A stretch of 64,000 nucleotides of DNA from Maridesulfovibrio sp. GTDB lineage: Bacteria; Desulfobacterota; Desulfovibrionia; Desulfovibrionales; Desulfovibrionaceae. The position numbers and the translations under genes are program-made. The stretch spans positions 3,706,501 through 3,770,500 of the forward strand of contig NZ_OY781616.1 of NCBI RefSeq assembly GCF_963677005.1. The letters run 5' to 3'. Shown one piece after another: positions 45,660 to 53,981 of this stretch (position 1 is the first letter of the stretch; each line of letters starts with the position of its first letter). The notes beneath the pieces were generated by a model, which was not told where the DNA came from, searched no databases, and was given only the letters and a program-made list of their open reading frames with translations.

Positions 45660-46865
45660 CTACTCCGGCTTGCGGCAGACAATGAAGGCGTTCTGCCCCT
45701 TGGGGTCGTCAGGTATTACCACCCGGCCCTGTTTGATGCCGATAATCTCTTCCACCGTGAAGTATTCCGAACAGAGCCCGGTTATCTCTTCCAGAGAGAA
45801 TTCGCGCAGGTGCTGAGAGTTTACCGGAATGTGGCCCAAACGGTTCTGGGGAGTGCTCAGGATAAGCATTCCTCCGGGCCTGATGACCCTCTGCATTTCC
45901 ATGAAGTATTTTTGCGGGTCCACGTGTTCCACTGTTTCAAAGCTGGTCACTGCGTCAAAGGAGTTTTCCGCGAAATCCATGGCCGTTACGTCTGCCGTCT
46001 GAAAAGTGATGTTGCTGTAATATTTTCCGGCAGAGGCTTTGCGCACGGTTTCTATGTCTATGTCGGCGGCAGTGACGTGGGCTGCTTTTTCTGCGATCAT
46101 GCGTGCTCCGTATCCCCATCCGCAGGCGATATCCAGAACATCCGCACCTCTTTCGATGAAATCAAGACCCAGCGCATAGTGAAATGAAAACTGGTCCCCG
46201 TGGCTTATTTTATCCCCTGCCACCTCCGTATTGCCGCTACGGTAAACCTGTTCGGCTTTTTTACGGCATCCGGCCAGATATTCGTCATCTACCGGGAGAT
46301 GGTCGTTGTGGTACGCTGTTTTGAACAGGCTGTTTTCCTTTACCATAAAGAATTTCGGGTGGACGAGGTAAGGACCGGAATCCTTTTTCTCTCCCAGAAG
46401 TGCAGCCGCTTTTTTCAGTGCCGACAATCTGTAAATATCGCTTGTAAGCTGTATCGGATAGTCGTCTGGGAATTTGATGCAATCAAGCTGATTTTTCTGG
46501 GCTTCGGCAATCATTTTTTTTGCATCTTCAGGAATCCAGCCGAAATGCAGGCCGTCAACCCGGATAATCAGGGTGTCGTCATGCTCATCAGCGAGAGCTG
46601 CGATCATGCGCTCCAGCGGGTTGCTGTCAAACCCGTAAAACACACTGACGCTGTGGTCCGGAAACATGGCCGGTATCTGATCAAGTTCTCCTCCCCGGTC
46701 GAATTCCGGGGCGACGATCCTCACGTCGGCATTCTGGAAGTTATCCAGTGCCTTGCGCACCGTGTGGGCGACAACCGGCTGTCCATCGATTTCATTCATG
46801 CACCAGTCAGGAGTTCCGCACCATGCTCTGGATGATGCCTGTACAAGGATTGTCTGATTCTTCAT
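45660..46865 (-). CDS. Nucleotidyltransferase-like domain fused to a class I methyltransferase (401 aa)
   Basis: The first half (about 1-200) resembles the SpsF/CMP-sugar cytidylyltransferase fold, with ILVQASSRAWCGTP, DGQPVVAHTVRKAL and TLIIRVDGLHF. The usual RGGSK-type loop is not present, so activity is doubtful. The second half is a SAM-dependent methyltransferase with VLDIACGWGYGARMIAEKA and SFETVEHVDPQKYF. A fusion of this kind would allow activation and methylation of one sugar by one protein. The ATP-grasp gene begins four bases after its stop. Confidence 0.65.
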   Translation of the reverse strand: MKNQTILVQASSRAWCGTPDWCMNEIDGQPVVAHTVRKALDNFQNADVRIVAPEFDRGGELDQIPAMFPDHSVSVFYGFDSNPLERMIAALADEHDDTLIIRVDGLHFGWIPEDAKKMIAEAQKNQLDCIKFPDDYPIQLTSDIYRLSALKKAAALLGEKKDSGPYLVHPKFFMVKENSLFKTAYHNDHLPVDDEYLAGCRKKAEQVYRSGNTEVAGDKISHGDQFSFHYALGLDFIERGADVLDIACGWGYGARMIAEKAAHVTAADIDIETVRKASAGKYYSNITFQTADVTAMDFAENSFDAVTSFETVEHVDPQKYFMEMQRVIRPGGMLILSTPQNRLGHIPVNSQHLREFSLEEITGLCSEYFTVEEIIGIKQGRVVIPDDPKGQNAFIVCRKPE

Positions 46866-46884
46866 GTCTGGGTGGATTTCCTTT

Positions 46885-48417
46885 TTAAAAAAGAATTTTT
46901 TTATGTTTGCGCAGAAAATATGAACTAACGGGAGTCCGGTAACTGCTGTTTAAATATGAAGGAGTGAAATAGGACCTGAATTTTTTCTGCAGATCTCGGT
47001 CTTCTTCTGTTTCGGTCCATGTCCCGTTCACTCTTGCATTGATTTCCTTTGTGGCCTCTAAAATTTCATCTTCGGTATTGTCTACAGCCTCTATTCCTGA
47101 ATTGGCGAACATTTCCAGCCTCCATCTGCTCATACCGGATTTAAGCTGTTCTTCAACTGTAAGGAAACGTTTTTCCTTGACCGACCAAAGAAGTTTGAAC
47201 AGGGCCAGATCCTCCGGAGAACATGAATGGATTATTTCAAGGCGAACCACGTTTACGCACAGGCATGGAATTCTGAATATCATGGGAATGTGCATGAGCC
47301 CGCTTTGCACACCGATAAAGAATTTGCAGGAGGACGATATAAATACATCCATGAACTCCGTCCGTTTCCCGCTGGTGGCGTAATCGATAAATCCAGGGTG
47401 GGTAATCTGCAGGGGAGCCTTTACGATGCTGCCCATGCGCAACACGTTATATCCTTCGTCAAGAAGGTATTCTGCGCCCGGTTTGAATGTTTCGATACGC
47501 ATATCCCGGATTTCCTGCATATCCGCATCGTTGTTTTCCGGTATGGCTTCCTGAAGGTATGCGCTGTCCCGGCCGAATATGCATACGTGGGGCCGGTCGG
47601 GATCAAGCCCCAATTCTGTAAGACCTTTTCGCCCCTTATTGGTGTCTTTTGAGGGAAATTCCAGGTGGCTCTCGGTCTGCTGCATCAAGCATTCAGAATC
47701 CCGGACAAAGGCCAGCTTTCTGGTGTTCAGCAGTATTTCGTGTTCGCTGGTCAGATGGAATCTTCTGATGGCATCCAGTATGTGCCGGTATCCGTAATTC
47801 ACCCTCAATCTTGCCGATACCATTTCGGCAAGAACCTGATTGGATATTTCGTTGTCCTTGAAGTAAAAGAGGTCAAAACAGTTTTCGTGTCTGCCCAGTT
47901 CCTTTTCGCAGAGATAAATCTCGCTTTCCATGGCCAGATGTCCGAGCCGCGAGGCAAACATCTCTCCGACCCTGATCCGAACGAACCCGGAAAGGGCTTT
48001 TATCGTCAGGGCAATTGCTCCAAGCGCAACAAACCTGAGTGGCTCCCGAAGCAGGCCGGGCCGATCCATTTGCGGAGGGTTCTCTTTTCTGTCCCGGACG
48101 GTAATCTTAAGATCGAAATTCTTGAAGTGCCGATAGTAGGAAACCGCCTTGACCACATTGTCATGGTCGTAGGTCATGCCGCAGACGATGATTACCTCGT
48201 CCGGCCTGAATGCTGCCATGGTTTTCATGAGCGGCAGAAACAGGGGATGGAATCCACCCTTGAAAAAACATTTTTTTCGGTCCTCGAAGCAGCCCCGGTC
48301 TCTTTCCGGCAGCAGGAGGAACAGGTCCGTTGCGGAAGAATCCAGCCCGGCAAGGGTGGAGTCGATCAGATATTTCGGAGCAGTGCCTATAACAAGTATG
48401 CGTTTTCTACGGGGCAT
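46885..48417 (-). CDS. TIGR04372-type glycosyltransferase (510 aa)
   Basis: Second copy of the TIGR04372 family in the island. HVCIFGRDSAYLQE, GYNVLRMGSIVKAP, DYATSGKRTEFMDVFISSSC and FFIGVQSGLMHIP correspond to the family segments of the 14323 protein. It lacks the zinc-ribbon insert, and one hydrophobic stretch around residue 135 may anchor it to the membrane. The start at 48417 has AAAGGGA upstream. It follows the synthase by ten bases only if that gene is read through its frameshift. Acceptor unknown. Confidence 0.75.
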   Translation of the reverse strand: MPRRKRILVIGTAPKYLIDSTLAGLDSSATDLFLLLPERDRGCFEDRKKCFFKGGFHPLFLPLMKTMAAFRPDEVIIVCGMTYDHDNVVKAVSYYRHFKNFDLKITVRDRKENPPQMDRPGLLREPLRFVALGAIALTIKALSGFVRIRVGEMFASRLGHLAMESEIYLCEKELGRHENCFDLFYFKDNEISNQVLAEMVSARLRVNYGYRHILDAIRRFHLTSEHEILLNTRKLAFVRDSECLMQQTESHLEFPSKDTNKGRKGLTELGLDPDRPHVCIFGRDSAYLQEAIPENNDADMQEIRDMRIETFKPGAEYLLDEGYNVLRMGSIVKAPLQITHPGFIDYATSGKRTEFMDVFISSSCKFFIGVQSGLMHIPMIFRIPCLCVNVVRLEIIHSCSPEDLALFKLLWSVKEKRFLTVEEQLKSGMSRWRLEMFANSGIEAVDNTEDEILEATKEINARVNGTWTETEEDRDLQKKFRSYFTPSYLNSSYRTPVSSYFLRKHKKILF

Positions 48418-48427
48418 CCGGGTCCCT

Positions 48428-49473
48428 TTACAGGATCAGCTTTCTTTCAATGGGTGTATCGCTGCCGATGTCGGCTGCTGCAGTCTTCCCGACAACCGCA
48501 TCGACCTCAAGGCCGGTGAAGAATTTATCCGCATCCCTCAGCGGTTGCTTGCAGACCAGTTGCTCACGCCTGATGACTTCGCCTTTTTTATTTCCCCGTT
48601 TGTGCAGACAGCAACGTGATAATTGAGCCTTGCGGCGTGTTCTGCCGGGGAAATGGCCTTTGAAATTCCGCGCGCGGATTCTACCCGGCGGATGTTCTGC
48701 ACCATCTGTGCGAATTCCTGCGGTTCAAGGCTGATGCCGTGGTCCAAGCCCATCATGCTGCGGTTCAGCGTGAAGTGCCTTTCAATTACGCAGGCTCCGA
48801 GTGTGGCTGCGGCAACACTGAGTTCGATCCCCTTTTCGTGTCCGCTGAAACCGACCGGCAACCCGTATTTTTCCTTGAGGTAGGGAACCGTGTCCAGACA
48901 GACCAACTGATCCGGGGTAGGGTAGGCACTGACGCAGTGGAGCAGGATCAGCGGGTTGTTTTCCAGAATCCTGACCGCCCGTTCTATCTCTTCTTCCGTT
49001 GCCCCGCCGGTGCTCATGATTACCGGTACACCGGATTCGGCTACTCGTTCAAGCAGCGGTCCGTTGGTAATGCTGTGGCTGGCGATCTTGAGGATTGCCC
49101 CCAGCCGGATGACCAGTTCGAGGCTGGGCAGGTCAAATGCCGAGACGCAAAAGGAAAGTCCGAGGCTGTCGGCGTGTTTTTTCAGCTCCGCAAGTTCCGC
49201 TTCGCTCAGTTCAAGGCGTTCGCGCACCTCGCGTTGGGTGCGCCCGAAAAGCGGGCACTTGAGGAACGGCTGGTCTATGAATTCGGCCGTGGCCAGATCA
49301 GCCGGGGAGCGCTTCTGAAATTTGACCACGTTGGCTCCGCTCAGGGCGGCTTCATCAATCAGCCTGTGGGCCAGTTCGGCGCTGCCGTTGTGGTTGAGGC
49401 CGATCTCGGCAATCATCAGGGTCGGCAGTCCCTCGCCTATGTCTATTTTTCCGATATCAACTCTTGCGCTCAT
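48428..49473 (-). CDS. NeuB-family nonulosonic acid synthase, full length only after -1 frameshift (PseI by context)
   Basis: The annotated frame 49473-48538 gives 311 residues: a complete PEP-condensing barrel (IAEIGLNHNGS, NVVKFQKRSP, ILKIASHSITN, VIMSTGG, GFSGHEKGIE) that then loses register with 15 odd residues. The -1 frame from 48589 on reads as a perfect SAF lid (KKGEVIRREQLV, then VVGKTAAADIGSDTPIERK) ending at 48428, for about 348 residues, the family norm. The switch falls on an A AAA AAG heptamer. Context with PseB, PseC, PseG and PseF suggests pseudaminic acid synthase. Confidence 0.8.
48583..48589 (-). promoter_or_regulatory. A AAA AAG slippery heptamer, candidate -1 frameshift site
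   Basis: In the zero frame the codons are ATA AAA AAG, so the heptamer has the X XXY YYZ register of the dnaX site. A Shine-Dalgarno-like GGGG lies four bases before it. The -1 frame opens into the SAF domain and runs 51 codons to a TAA at 48430-48428. It could be programmed recoding, or a mutation in the A6 run. Confidence 0.6.
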
Positions 49474-49510
49474 GCTTTTTTACCTTTTTATCCCACTGAT
49501 TATTTCATTC

Positions 49511-49581
49511 GATGCGCTTTGCGCTTTTATTTATTTGATTTCGCCGCTGGCGGCCAAAGGGGATAATCCCCTTTGGAATCC
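49511..49581. repeat. Palindromic repeat element A (about 71 bases)
   Basis: Three hairpins in a row: GCGC-TTT-GCGC, GCCGC-TG-GCGGC at 49543-49554, and CCAAAGGGGAT-A-ATCCCCTTTGG at 49554-49576, ending in GGAATCC. A similar element lies inverted at 51976-52047. No T-run follows, so it is an interspersed extragenic repeat rather than a plain terminator. Confidence 0.7.
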
Positions 49582-49656
49582 TTAGTAGTTTTAGGTTGTT
49601 GACTTGGAAATTCTTACATTAACATAAATTCTTGCATATCTAAGGTGATAACTATA

Positions 49657-50118
49657 TCAAGACACCTGTTTAATTAGTTTTTTTCTAATCCACGATGTAA
49701 ATTTCTTTGCTGTTTCTATGGGCAGCGGCGGATTGGGAGTTCCTTTTTTGCCCCTGTCCACCTCAATGCGGTGTATTCCCGGCAGATCCAGATTGACCTC
49801 AAGGTTCTGACCACCGGTTGTCTCATAACAGCCGTTATCCAGAACATAGTACGTTATGTCGTGGTTTTTAAGCATATTCAACCCCGCATAGCCCATTAGA
49901 CAATTGCCGTCGCCGTCCACGACCACAACATGCAGCCCGGATGCCTCGGCCAGCCCGATGCCGACGGACAGGGCCTCGCCCATGCCGTGGACCAGATACA
50001 TATGGTTCGGCCGGTCTTTCAGCCATGCCGCTTCGCGGGAGGTCAGGCCGTTGGCGAAAACAATCGGGTCGTCCGGGTGGGAGTCCATAATTTTTTCAAG
50101 CGCTTCAAGCCGATTCAT
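49657..50118 (-). CDS. Phosphonopyruvate/sulfopyruvate-type decarboxylase, C-terminal (TPP-binding) subunit (153 aa)
   Basis: The thiamine diphosphate and metal motif is VVDGDGNCLMGYAGLNML, with the closing DNGCYETTGGQ. The earlier HGMGEALSVGIGLAEASG forms the helix before it. Members of this family split into two subunits act on sulfopyruvate (ComD/ComE), while phosphonopyruvate decarboxylase is usually one chain. The two subunits here add up to about 325 residues. It overlaps the N-terminal subunit gene by 14 bases. No PEP mutase gene was found in the window. Confidence 0.75.
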   Translation of the reverse strand: MNRLEALEKIMDSHPDDPIVFANGLTSREAAWLKDRPNHMYLVHGMGEALSVGIGLAEASGLHVVVVDGDGNCLMGYAGLNMLKNHDITYYVLDNGCYETTGGQNLEVNLDLPGIHRIEVDRGKKGTPNPPLPIETAKKFTSWIRKKLIKQVS

Positions 50119-50620
50119 TTATGTTCCCCCTGTGCAGCAGCACGGCAGCTATACTGCCGCTTTCGGCTATTGCCGCCGCCTTGCGCACGGCCTCGGCCCC
50201 TTCCGTGTTGTAATCGAAAAAGTCTATCCCGTAAGCCCGGAGCACGTTTTCCGTGCAATCGCCCCAGTCCTGATGCTGTATTTCTTCCCATTCCAGTTCC
50301 CCGCGCATGGTCACAAGCAGTACTACGCCTGTTTCGTGCAGCCGTTGCAGGCCGAGCAGGGCGTCCCCGCAAAGTCCGAGTCCGCTGTTCTGCATCAGCA
50401 CGCAGGGGCGTTTTCCCCCCAGCGCCGCGCCGAAGGCTATGGCCACGGCATGGTTTTCCCTCGGCGCCGGGATGTATTTCCCAAGGCGCGGGATTACCGC
50501 AGTGAACATGGAGTCCGGAACCCCGCTGAAAATATCGAAATGTTCCTCAAGCAGGCTTACGAATTCGTCCACCGGGAGAATTTCGTCGAAAAGCGGCCTG
50601 CCTTTACTGTCCTTGCGCAT
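50105..50620 (-). CDS. Phosphonopyruvate/sulfopyruvate-type decarboxylase, N-terminal subunit (171 aa)
   Basis: Carries the N-terminal half of a thiamine-dependent 2-oxoacid decarboxylase. FSGVPDSM near residue 32 matches the GVPDS segment that opens this family. It is followed by ENHAVAIAFGAALGG with the catalytic glutamate, VLMQNSGLGLCGDAL, and a TMRGE(L/W) segment. Its stop is inside the C-terminal subunit. With the alcohol dehydrogenase just upstream, a two-step route from a 2-oxoacid through an aldehyde to an alcohol is plausible. Confidence 0.78.
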   Translation of the reverse strand: MRKDSKGRPLFDEILPVDEFVSLLEEHFDIFSGVPDSMFTAVIPRLGKYIPAPRENHAVAIAFGAALGGKRPCVLMQNSGLGLCGDALLGLQRLHETGVVLLVTMRGELEWEEIQHQDWGDCTENVLRAYGIDFFDYNTEGAEAVRKAAAIAESGSIAAVLLHRGNINESA

Positions 50621-51743
50621 GGATAACTCCGCTTATGAATTCTTCAATGACCGGGTCCGACATGGGAGCCGGGTTGACCTCAGCAAGGCCCTTGTCCTGT
50701 TTGAACCTGTCGATCACTGCTCCGATCTCTTCTTCCGGAACACTGAATACCGTTTCCGGCAGGGCATAAGTCTTCCTGATCCATTCATCCAGAACATGCA
50801 CGGCCTGTGCGTCACTTTCTGCTCTGAATCCGCACAGGGTCATGAATTCCATTGCCCGTCCGGCGTAATGCTCCCGGTTCAATTTCGCCACAGGCCGGAA
50901 AAGAGCCGCGTTGAGCATACCGTGGGGCAGGGGACTGTATTTCTGAAGGGCTACCGAAAGGGTATGTATGGCGCCGGTTCGGGCGTGGGCAATTGCCGCC
51001 CCCCCGCACATCGATGCCTCGGCCAGTTTCTGTCTGTGCAGGATATTTCCGGGGTCTTTGAGTGAAGCGCACAGGTGTGCGAACACCAGCCCGGCACCGC
51101 GTATCGCAAACGAGTCGGCGAAAAAATTGTTTTTGGCTCCGGTATGGGATTCAAAGCAGTGTATCAGGGTATCGAAGGCTCCGGACGCGGTCTGAAAGGC
51201 TGAAACGCCTGTGCTCAGTTCCGGGCAGATCAGAGTAGAGGTCGGGAAAAGTGACCGGTGGCCGATGGTGGATTTGCGGCCTGTGCGGCTGTTGTTGATA
51301 ACCGCATAAGGCGTGCATTCGCTGCCGCTTCCGCTCACGGTGGGGACTGCCAGCACGGGAAGAGCGTCCTTGAGTCCGGTGGTGCCGAATTCAACGTCTT
51401 CGAATTTCCTGCTGTTCGCGGCCAGCAGTGCGGCACTCTTGGCCGCGTCCATGACGCTTCCGCCTCCGAGAGCTATGACCGCATCAACTTTTTTTCGCGC
51501 GATTTTGCCTGCGAGCATATCTACCGCATCGCTGTCCGGCTCCGCATTCACGGCGGCATCGAAATATGCTGTACCCCGGTCTTTCAGCACCTGTTCAACC
51601 CGGTCCAGCAGGCCGCTTTTGCGGGCGCTTCCTATTCCGGTCAGGACACACAGGGATGCGTAGCCCCCGGCCTCCAGAGCCCGGTTCAGTTCCTCTTCAA
51701 GGCTTGCGCAGAAAATAACGTCTACTGGAAGATATATTTTCAT
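50604..51743 (-). CDS. Iron-type alcohol dehydrogenase (379 aa)
   Basis: Group III iron-containing dehydrogenase. The N-terminal Rossmann half holds VIALGGGSVMDAAKSAAL. The metal-binding C-terminal part includes DTLIHCFESHTG and LPHGMLNAAL histidines. In gene order it precedes the decarboxylase subunits with a 17-base overlap. In phosphonate pathways, enzymes of this class reduce phosphonoacetaldehyde to hydroxyethylphosphonate. The start is the ATG at 51743; a GTG at 51752 is possible. Upstream lie repeats B and C. Confidence 0.85.
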   Translation of the reverse strand: MKIYLPVDVIFCASLEEELNRALEAGGYASLCVLTGIGSARKSGLLDRVEQVLKDRGTAYFDAAVNAEPDSDAVDMLAGKIARKKVDAVIALGGGSVMDAAKSAALLAANSRKFEDVEFGTTGLKDALPVLAVPTVSGSGSECTPYAVINNSRTGRKSTIGHRSLFPTSTLICPELSTGVSAFQTASGAFDTLIHCFESHTGAKNNFFADSFAIRGAGLVFAHLCASLKDPGNILHRQKLAEASMCGGAAIAHARTGAIHTLSVALQKYSPLPHGMLNAALFRPVAKLNREHYAGRAMEFMTLCGFRAESDAQAVHVLDEWIRKTYALPETVFSVPEEEIGAVIDRFKQDKGLAEVNPAPMSDPVIEEFISGVIHAQGQ

Positions 51744-51764
51744 TTGTTTCACTTTTTTGCTTTC

Positions 51765-51848
51765 GGCGACCCTGCCGGGGGCCTCAAACCCTTTGGAAAG
51801 GGTTTAAGAATCCTAAACTTTTTTAACGGGGCTTCGCCGCTTCGTAAG
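51765..51848. repeat. Palindromic repeat element B (about 84 bases)
   Basis: Includes a perfect AAACCCTTT-GG-AAAGGGTTT hairpin at 51786-51805, flanked by ccctgccggggg-like and ggcttcgccgc-like ends. A related copy lies inverted at 59217-59305. Confidence 0.65.
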
Positions 51849-51975
51849 CCTAAACGTTATTGACATAAAAAGCGTAATCTACACTGTAATAGTTTGTTTT
51901 TATGACTTAAAGAATGTTATTGGCCTTCAGTTCGTTAAGCTTGGTGAATGGTGTAAAAATTTTAAAAATTGTTAG

Positions 51976-52047
51976 GGATTCCAAAGGGGATTATCTCCTT
52001 TGGCCGCCGGAGGCGAAACCAAATTATCAAAAGCGCGTAGCGCATCC
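51976..52047. repeat. Palindromic repeat element C, inverted relative to A
   Basis: The reverse complement shares the order and most bases of element A: GCGC-loop-GCGC, a GCC/GGC hairpin, and the CCAAAGGGG-type hairpin (51981-52003, one mismatch) ending in GGAATCC. With A it brackets the decarboxylase and dehydrogenase genes. Confidence 0.7.
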
Positions 52048-52053
52048 AAATCA

Positions 52054-52986
52054 CTAACGGATCATCCTTGGCCTGCGCGCCTTGCGGGCAACCACCAGCA
52101 CGGTCCTTCCGAGCCCTGCTTCTGCGAAGCAGCCGTAAAGTTTATCGAGTAATTCCCTGTTTCCTGACTTGGTCAGGTTAAGTTCCAGTTCCTTGCGCAT
52201 GGCGTGGCATTCACGGCCCAGTTCCGGGTCGTCCAGATAGTTGCGGCCCATGAGCAGAAACAGTTCCATGGGAAAGGACACCTCCGAATATACAGGCACA
52301 AACCCTTTTCTTGAGAACAGCCCTTCGAGCGATTTGCGGTCGAAGTAATTGAGATGGTGCGGAGGAGCAACCCACCACGGGCGCACCTTCATATCTTCGT
52401 GCAGAATCTTCTGCACCGGGGTGTACTCGTTGGGTACTCCGGCGGCAATGAATCCTCCGGATGACAGTACTGAGTAGCAGAGGTCCAGCATACCTGCGGG
52501 GTCCGGGAGGTGTTCCATTACGTCTCCGAGATGGACCACGTCAAAAGTTCCAATTTTTCGGGCACACTCGCGGTCGAAAACCGCACATTCCACGTCAAGA
52601 CCCTGTGAACTGGCGTATTCGGCCGCTTTGTCGGACGGCTCCACGCCTTTGGCCTGCCAGCCGCGCTTTTCCGCCTGCTGCATGAAAAAGCCGTTGCCCG
52701 AACCGATGTCCAGAATCCGGCCTGTCCTGCCGAGCAGCCTTTCCAGCTTTTCGAGCCGGGCATCGTTGGTCGCTTCCAGCCATTCCCGGTCTTCAAGCTG
52801 GTGCTGAAGCATCAGGGGCTTGTCTTTTACATGGTATTCGTGCTTGTAGATTTCGCGCAGTTCTTCTTCATCGGGCAGCGGGATTATATGTTTGAACCCG
52901 CAGCATTCGCAGTCGATCACATCGAATCCGTTCTGTGAGTGAAGCACCTGTCCGCTGTGCTCGGTCCAGCATTTTCTGTCTTTCAC
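52054..52986 (-). CDS. Class I SAM-dependent methyltransferase (310 aa)
   Basis: The SAM-binding stretch is ILDIGSGNGFFMQQAEKRGW, with VVHLGDVMEHLPDP as motif II. An N-terminal CECCGF motif and a preceding cysteine suggest a metal-binding head. The C-terminal part has a hydrophobic-aromatic VAPPHHLNYFD segment typical of sugar-cluster methyltransferases. It overlaps the pseG-like gene by four bases. Possibly methylates the pseudaminic acid or its glycan. Confidence 0.8.
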   Translation of the reverse strand: MKDRKCWTEHSGQVLHSQNGFDVIDCECCGFKHIIPLPDEEELREIYKHEYHVKDKPLMLQHQLEDREWLEATNDARLEKLERLLGRTGRILDIGSGNGFFMQQAEKRGWQAKGVEPSDKAAEYASSQGLDVECAVFDRECARKIGTFDVVHLGDVMEHLPDPAGMLDLCYSVLSSGGFIAAGVPNEYTPVQKILHEDMKVRPWWVAPPHHLNYFDRKSLEGLFSRKGFVPVYSEVSFPMELFLLMGRNYLDDPELGRECHAMRKELELNLTKSGNRELLDKLYGCFAEAGLGRTVLVVARKARRPRMIR

Positions 52987-53981
52987 TGTTTGAGTTTCTC
53001 CAGAATTACAGAGGCGATATTCGAGGCTCCGTTGCCTATGCCAAGGGCTTTCGCCTTTGCCGACATTTCCCGGCGCAGGGGAATGTCGGAAATTAATTTC
53101 CGCATCATTTCAGTCAGCTTTCCGATGCTGACCCTGTCGAATTTGCCCAATGATATCGCTGCCCCGGACTGATGCAAGGCTGATGCCGAACGGGCGTGGT
53201 CCTCTGTTATGCTTAGCAGCAGCTGGGGGACAGCGCATGCGGCCAGTTCATAAGCGGTCATGCCGAAAGAAGCCACGGCCAGATCGCATCCCTGCATTAG
53301 TTCAGCCATCATTTTGACATTGCTGAGTAATTCGACCCTGCTTCCAAGCTCTTGCCTCATCTCGTCTATCTTGTCCAGATTCTTGCACATAGGCCCGGCA
53401 ATAACCTTGGCGGACCATGGAGTTTCAAGCTCCCTGAGGGCTTCCAGTGTCTTTACGGTCAGCCCGTGAGGATCGCTGCCGCCCATGGTGATGAGCAGTT
53501 GCGGTGTGGTCTGTGTTTTGTCGGTTTTGCAGCAACCTGAAAATTCATTGCGCAGCGGGATGTATTGCCAGCCCTTGAAAATTTTTCCCCTGAAGCCGCT
53601 CCAGTCCAGTTCATCCACCTGCGGAACAGGAGGGTAGAAGGCCAGTTCGCACCTGATGCGGTTGTCTGTGGGGTCGTCAAGTGTAGCAAGCATTGCGCCT
53701 GACTTTTTTGCCCGATCAAAAAAAACATTATCCAGAGGAATCAGCAGGTCCAGAATTGCGGCTGGCTCGCCGGTGAACTCCCACCCGTTGAAGTCGGCGA
53801 CCACATGAACAACAAAGCCGGAGTGTTCTATTTTATCCCTTGCCGCCCTGCTTCCGCGAAAAACAAACGCGCACTCCTGCCCGTATTCGTCACGCAGGCT
53901 GTGTGCCAGGGCAAGGCAGCGGCCCACGTGGCCGAATCCACGTTCCGGCGATCCTTCACAGAAGAAAAGGAGCCCGGTCAT
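52983..53981 (-). CDS. pseG: PseG-like UDP-sugar hydrolase (332 aa)
   Basis: Removes UDP from UDP-2,4-diacetamido-trideoxy-altrose to give the free sugar. The opening FCEGSPERGFGHVGRCLALA carries the catalytic-type His of the GxGHxxRxxxLA motif. The second half has LLITMGGSDPHGLT and VASFGMTAYELAACAVPQLL, as expected for a GT-B-like fold. Length is within the family range. It overlaps pseF by four bases and the methyltransferase gene by four. Confidence 0.85.
   Translation of the reverse strand: MTGLLFFCEGSPERGFGHVGRCLALAHSLRDEYGQECAFVFRGSRAARDKIEHSGFVVHVVADFNGWEFTGEPAAILDLLIPLDNVFFDRAKKSGAMLATLDDPTDNRIRCELAFYPPVPQVDELDWSGFRGKIFKGWQYIPLRNEFSGCCKTDKTQTTPQLLITMGGSDPHGLTVKTLEALRELETPWSAKVIAGPMCKNLDKIDEMRQELGSRVELLSNVKMMAELMQGCDLAVASFGMTAYELAACAVPQLLLSITEDHARSASALHQSGAAISLGKFDRVSIGKLTEMMRKLISDIPLRREMSAKAKALGIGNGASNIASVILEKLKQ

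Larger units (their letters stand above)
51744..52053. other. Intergenic stretch of 310 bases with two repeat elements
   Basis: The gap between the methyltransferase and the dehydrogenase holds repeat elements B and C and about 125 AT-rich bases between them. No convincing promoter or open frame was recognised. It marks a break in an otherwise tightly packed arm. Confidence 0.5.

Noticed and set aside
45126..46187. 353-codon open frame on the plus strand
   Set aside because: Opposite the ATP-grasp and fusion genes. The length comes from their codon bias and no domain is seen.
47665..48519. 284-codon open frame on the plus strand
   Set aside because: Antisense to the TIGR04372 gene and the SAF extension; no ribosome site or domain.
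48739..49566. 275-codon open frame on the plus strand
   Set aside because: Antisense to the synthase; no recognisable motif.
49554..49576. Considered as a plain intrinsic terminator
   Set aside because: The hairpin is strong but no T-run follows on either strand, and the same block occurs inverted at 51976-52047.
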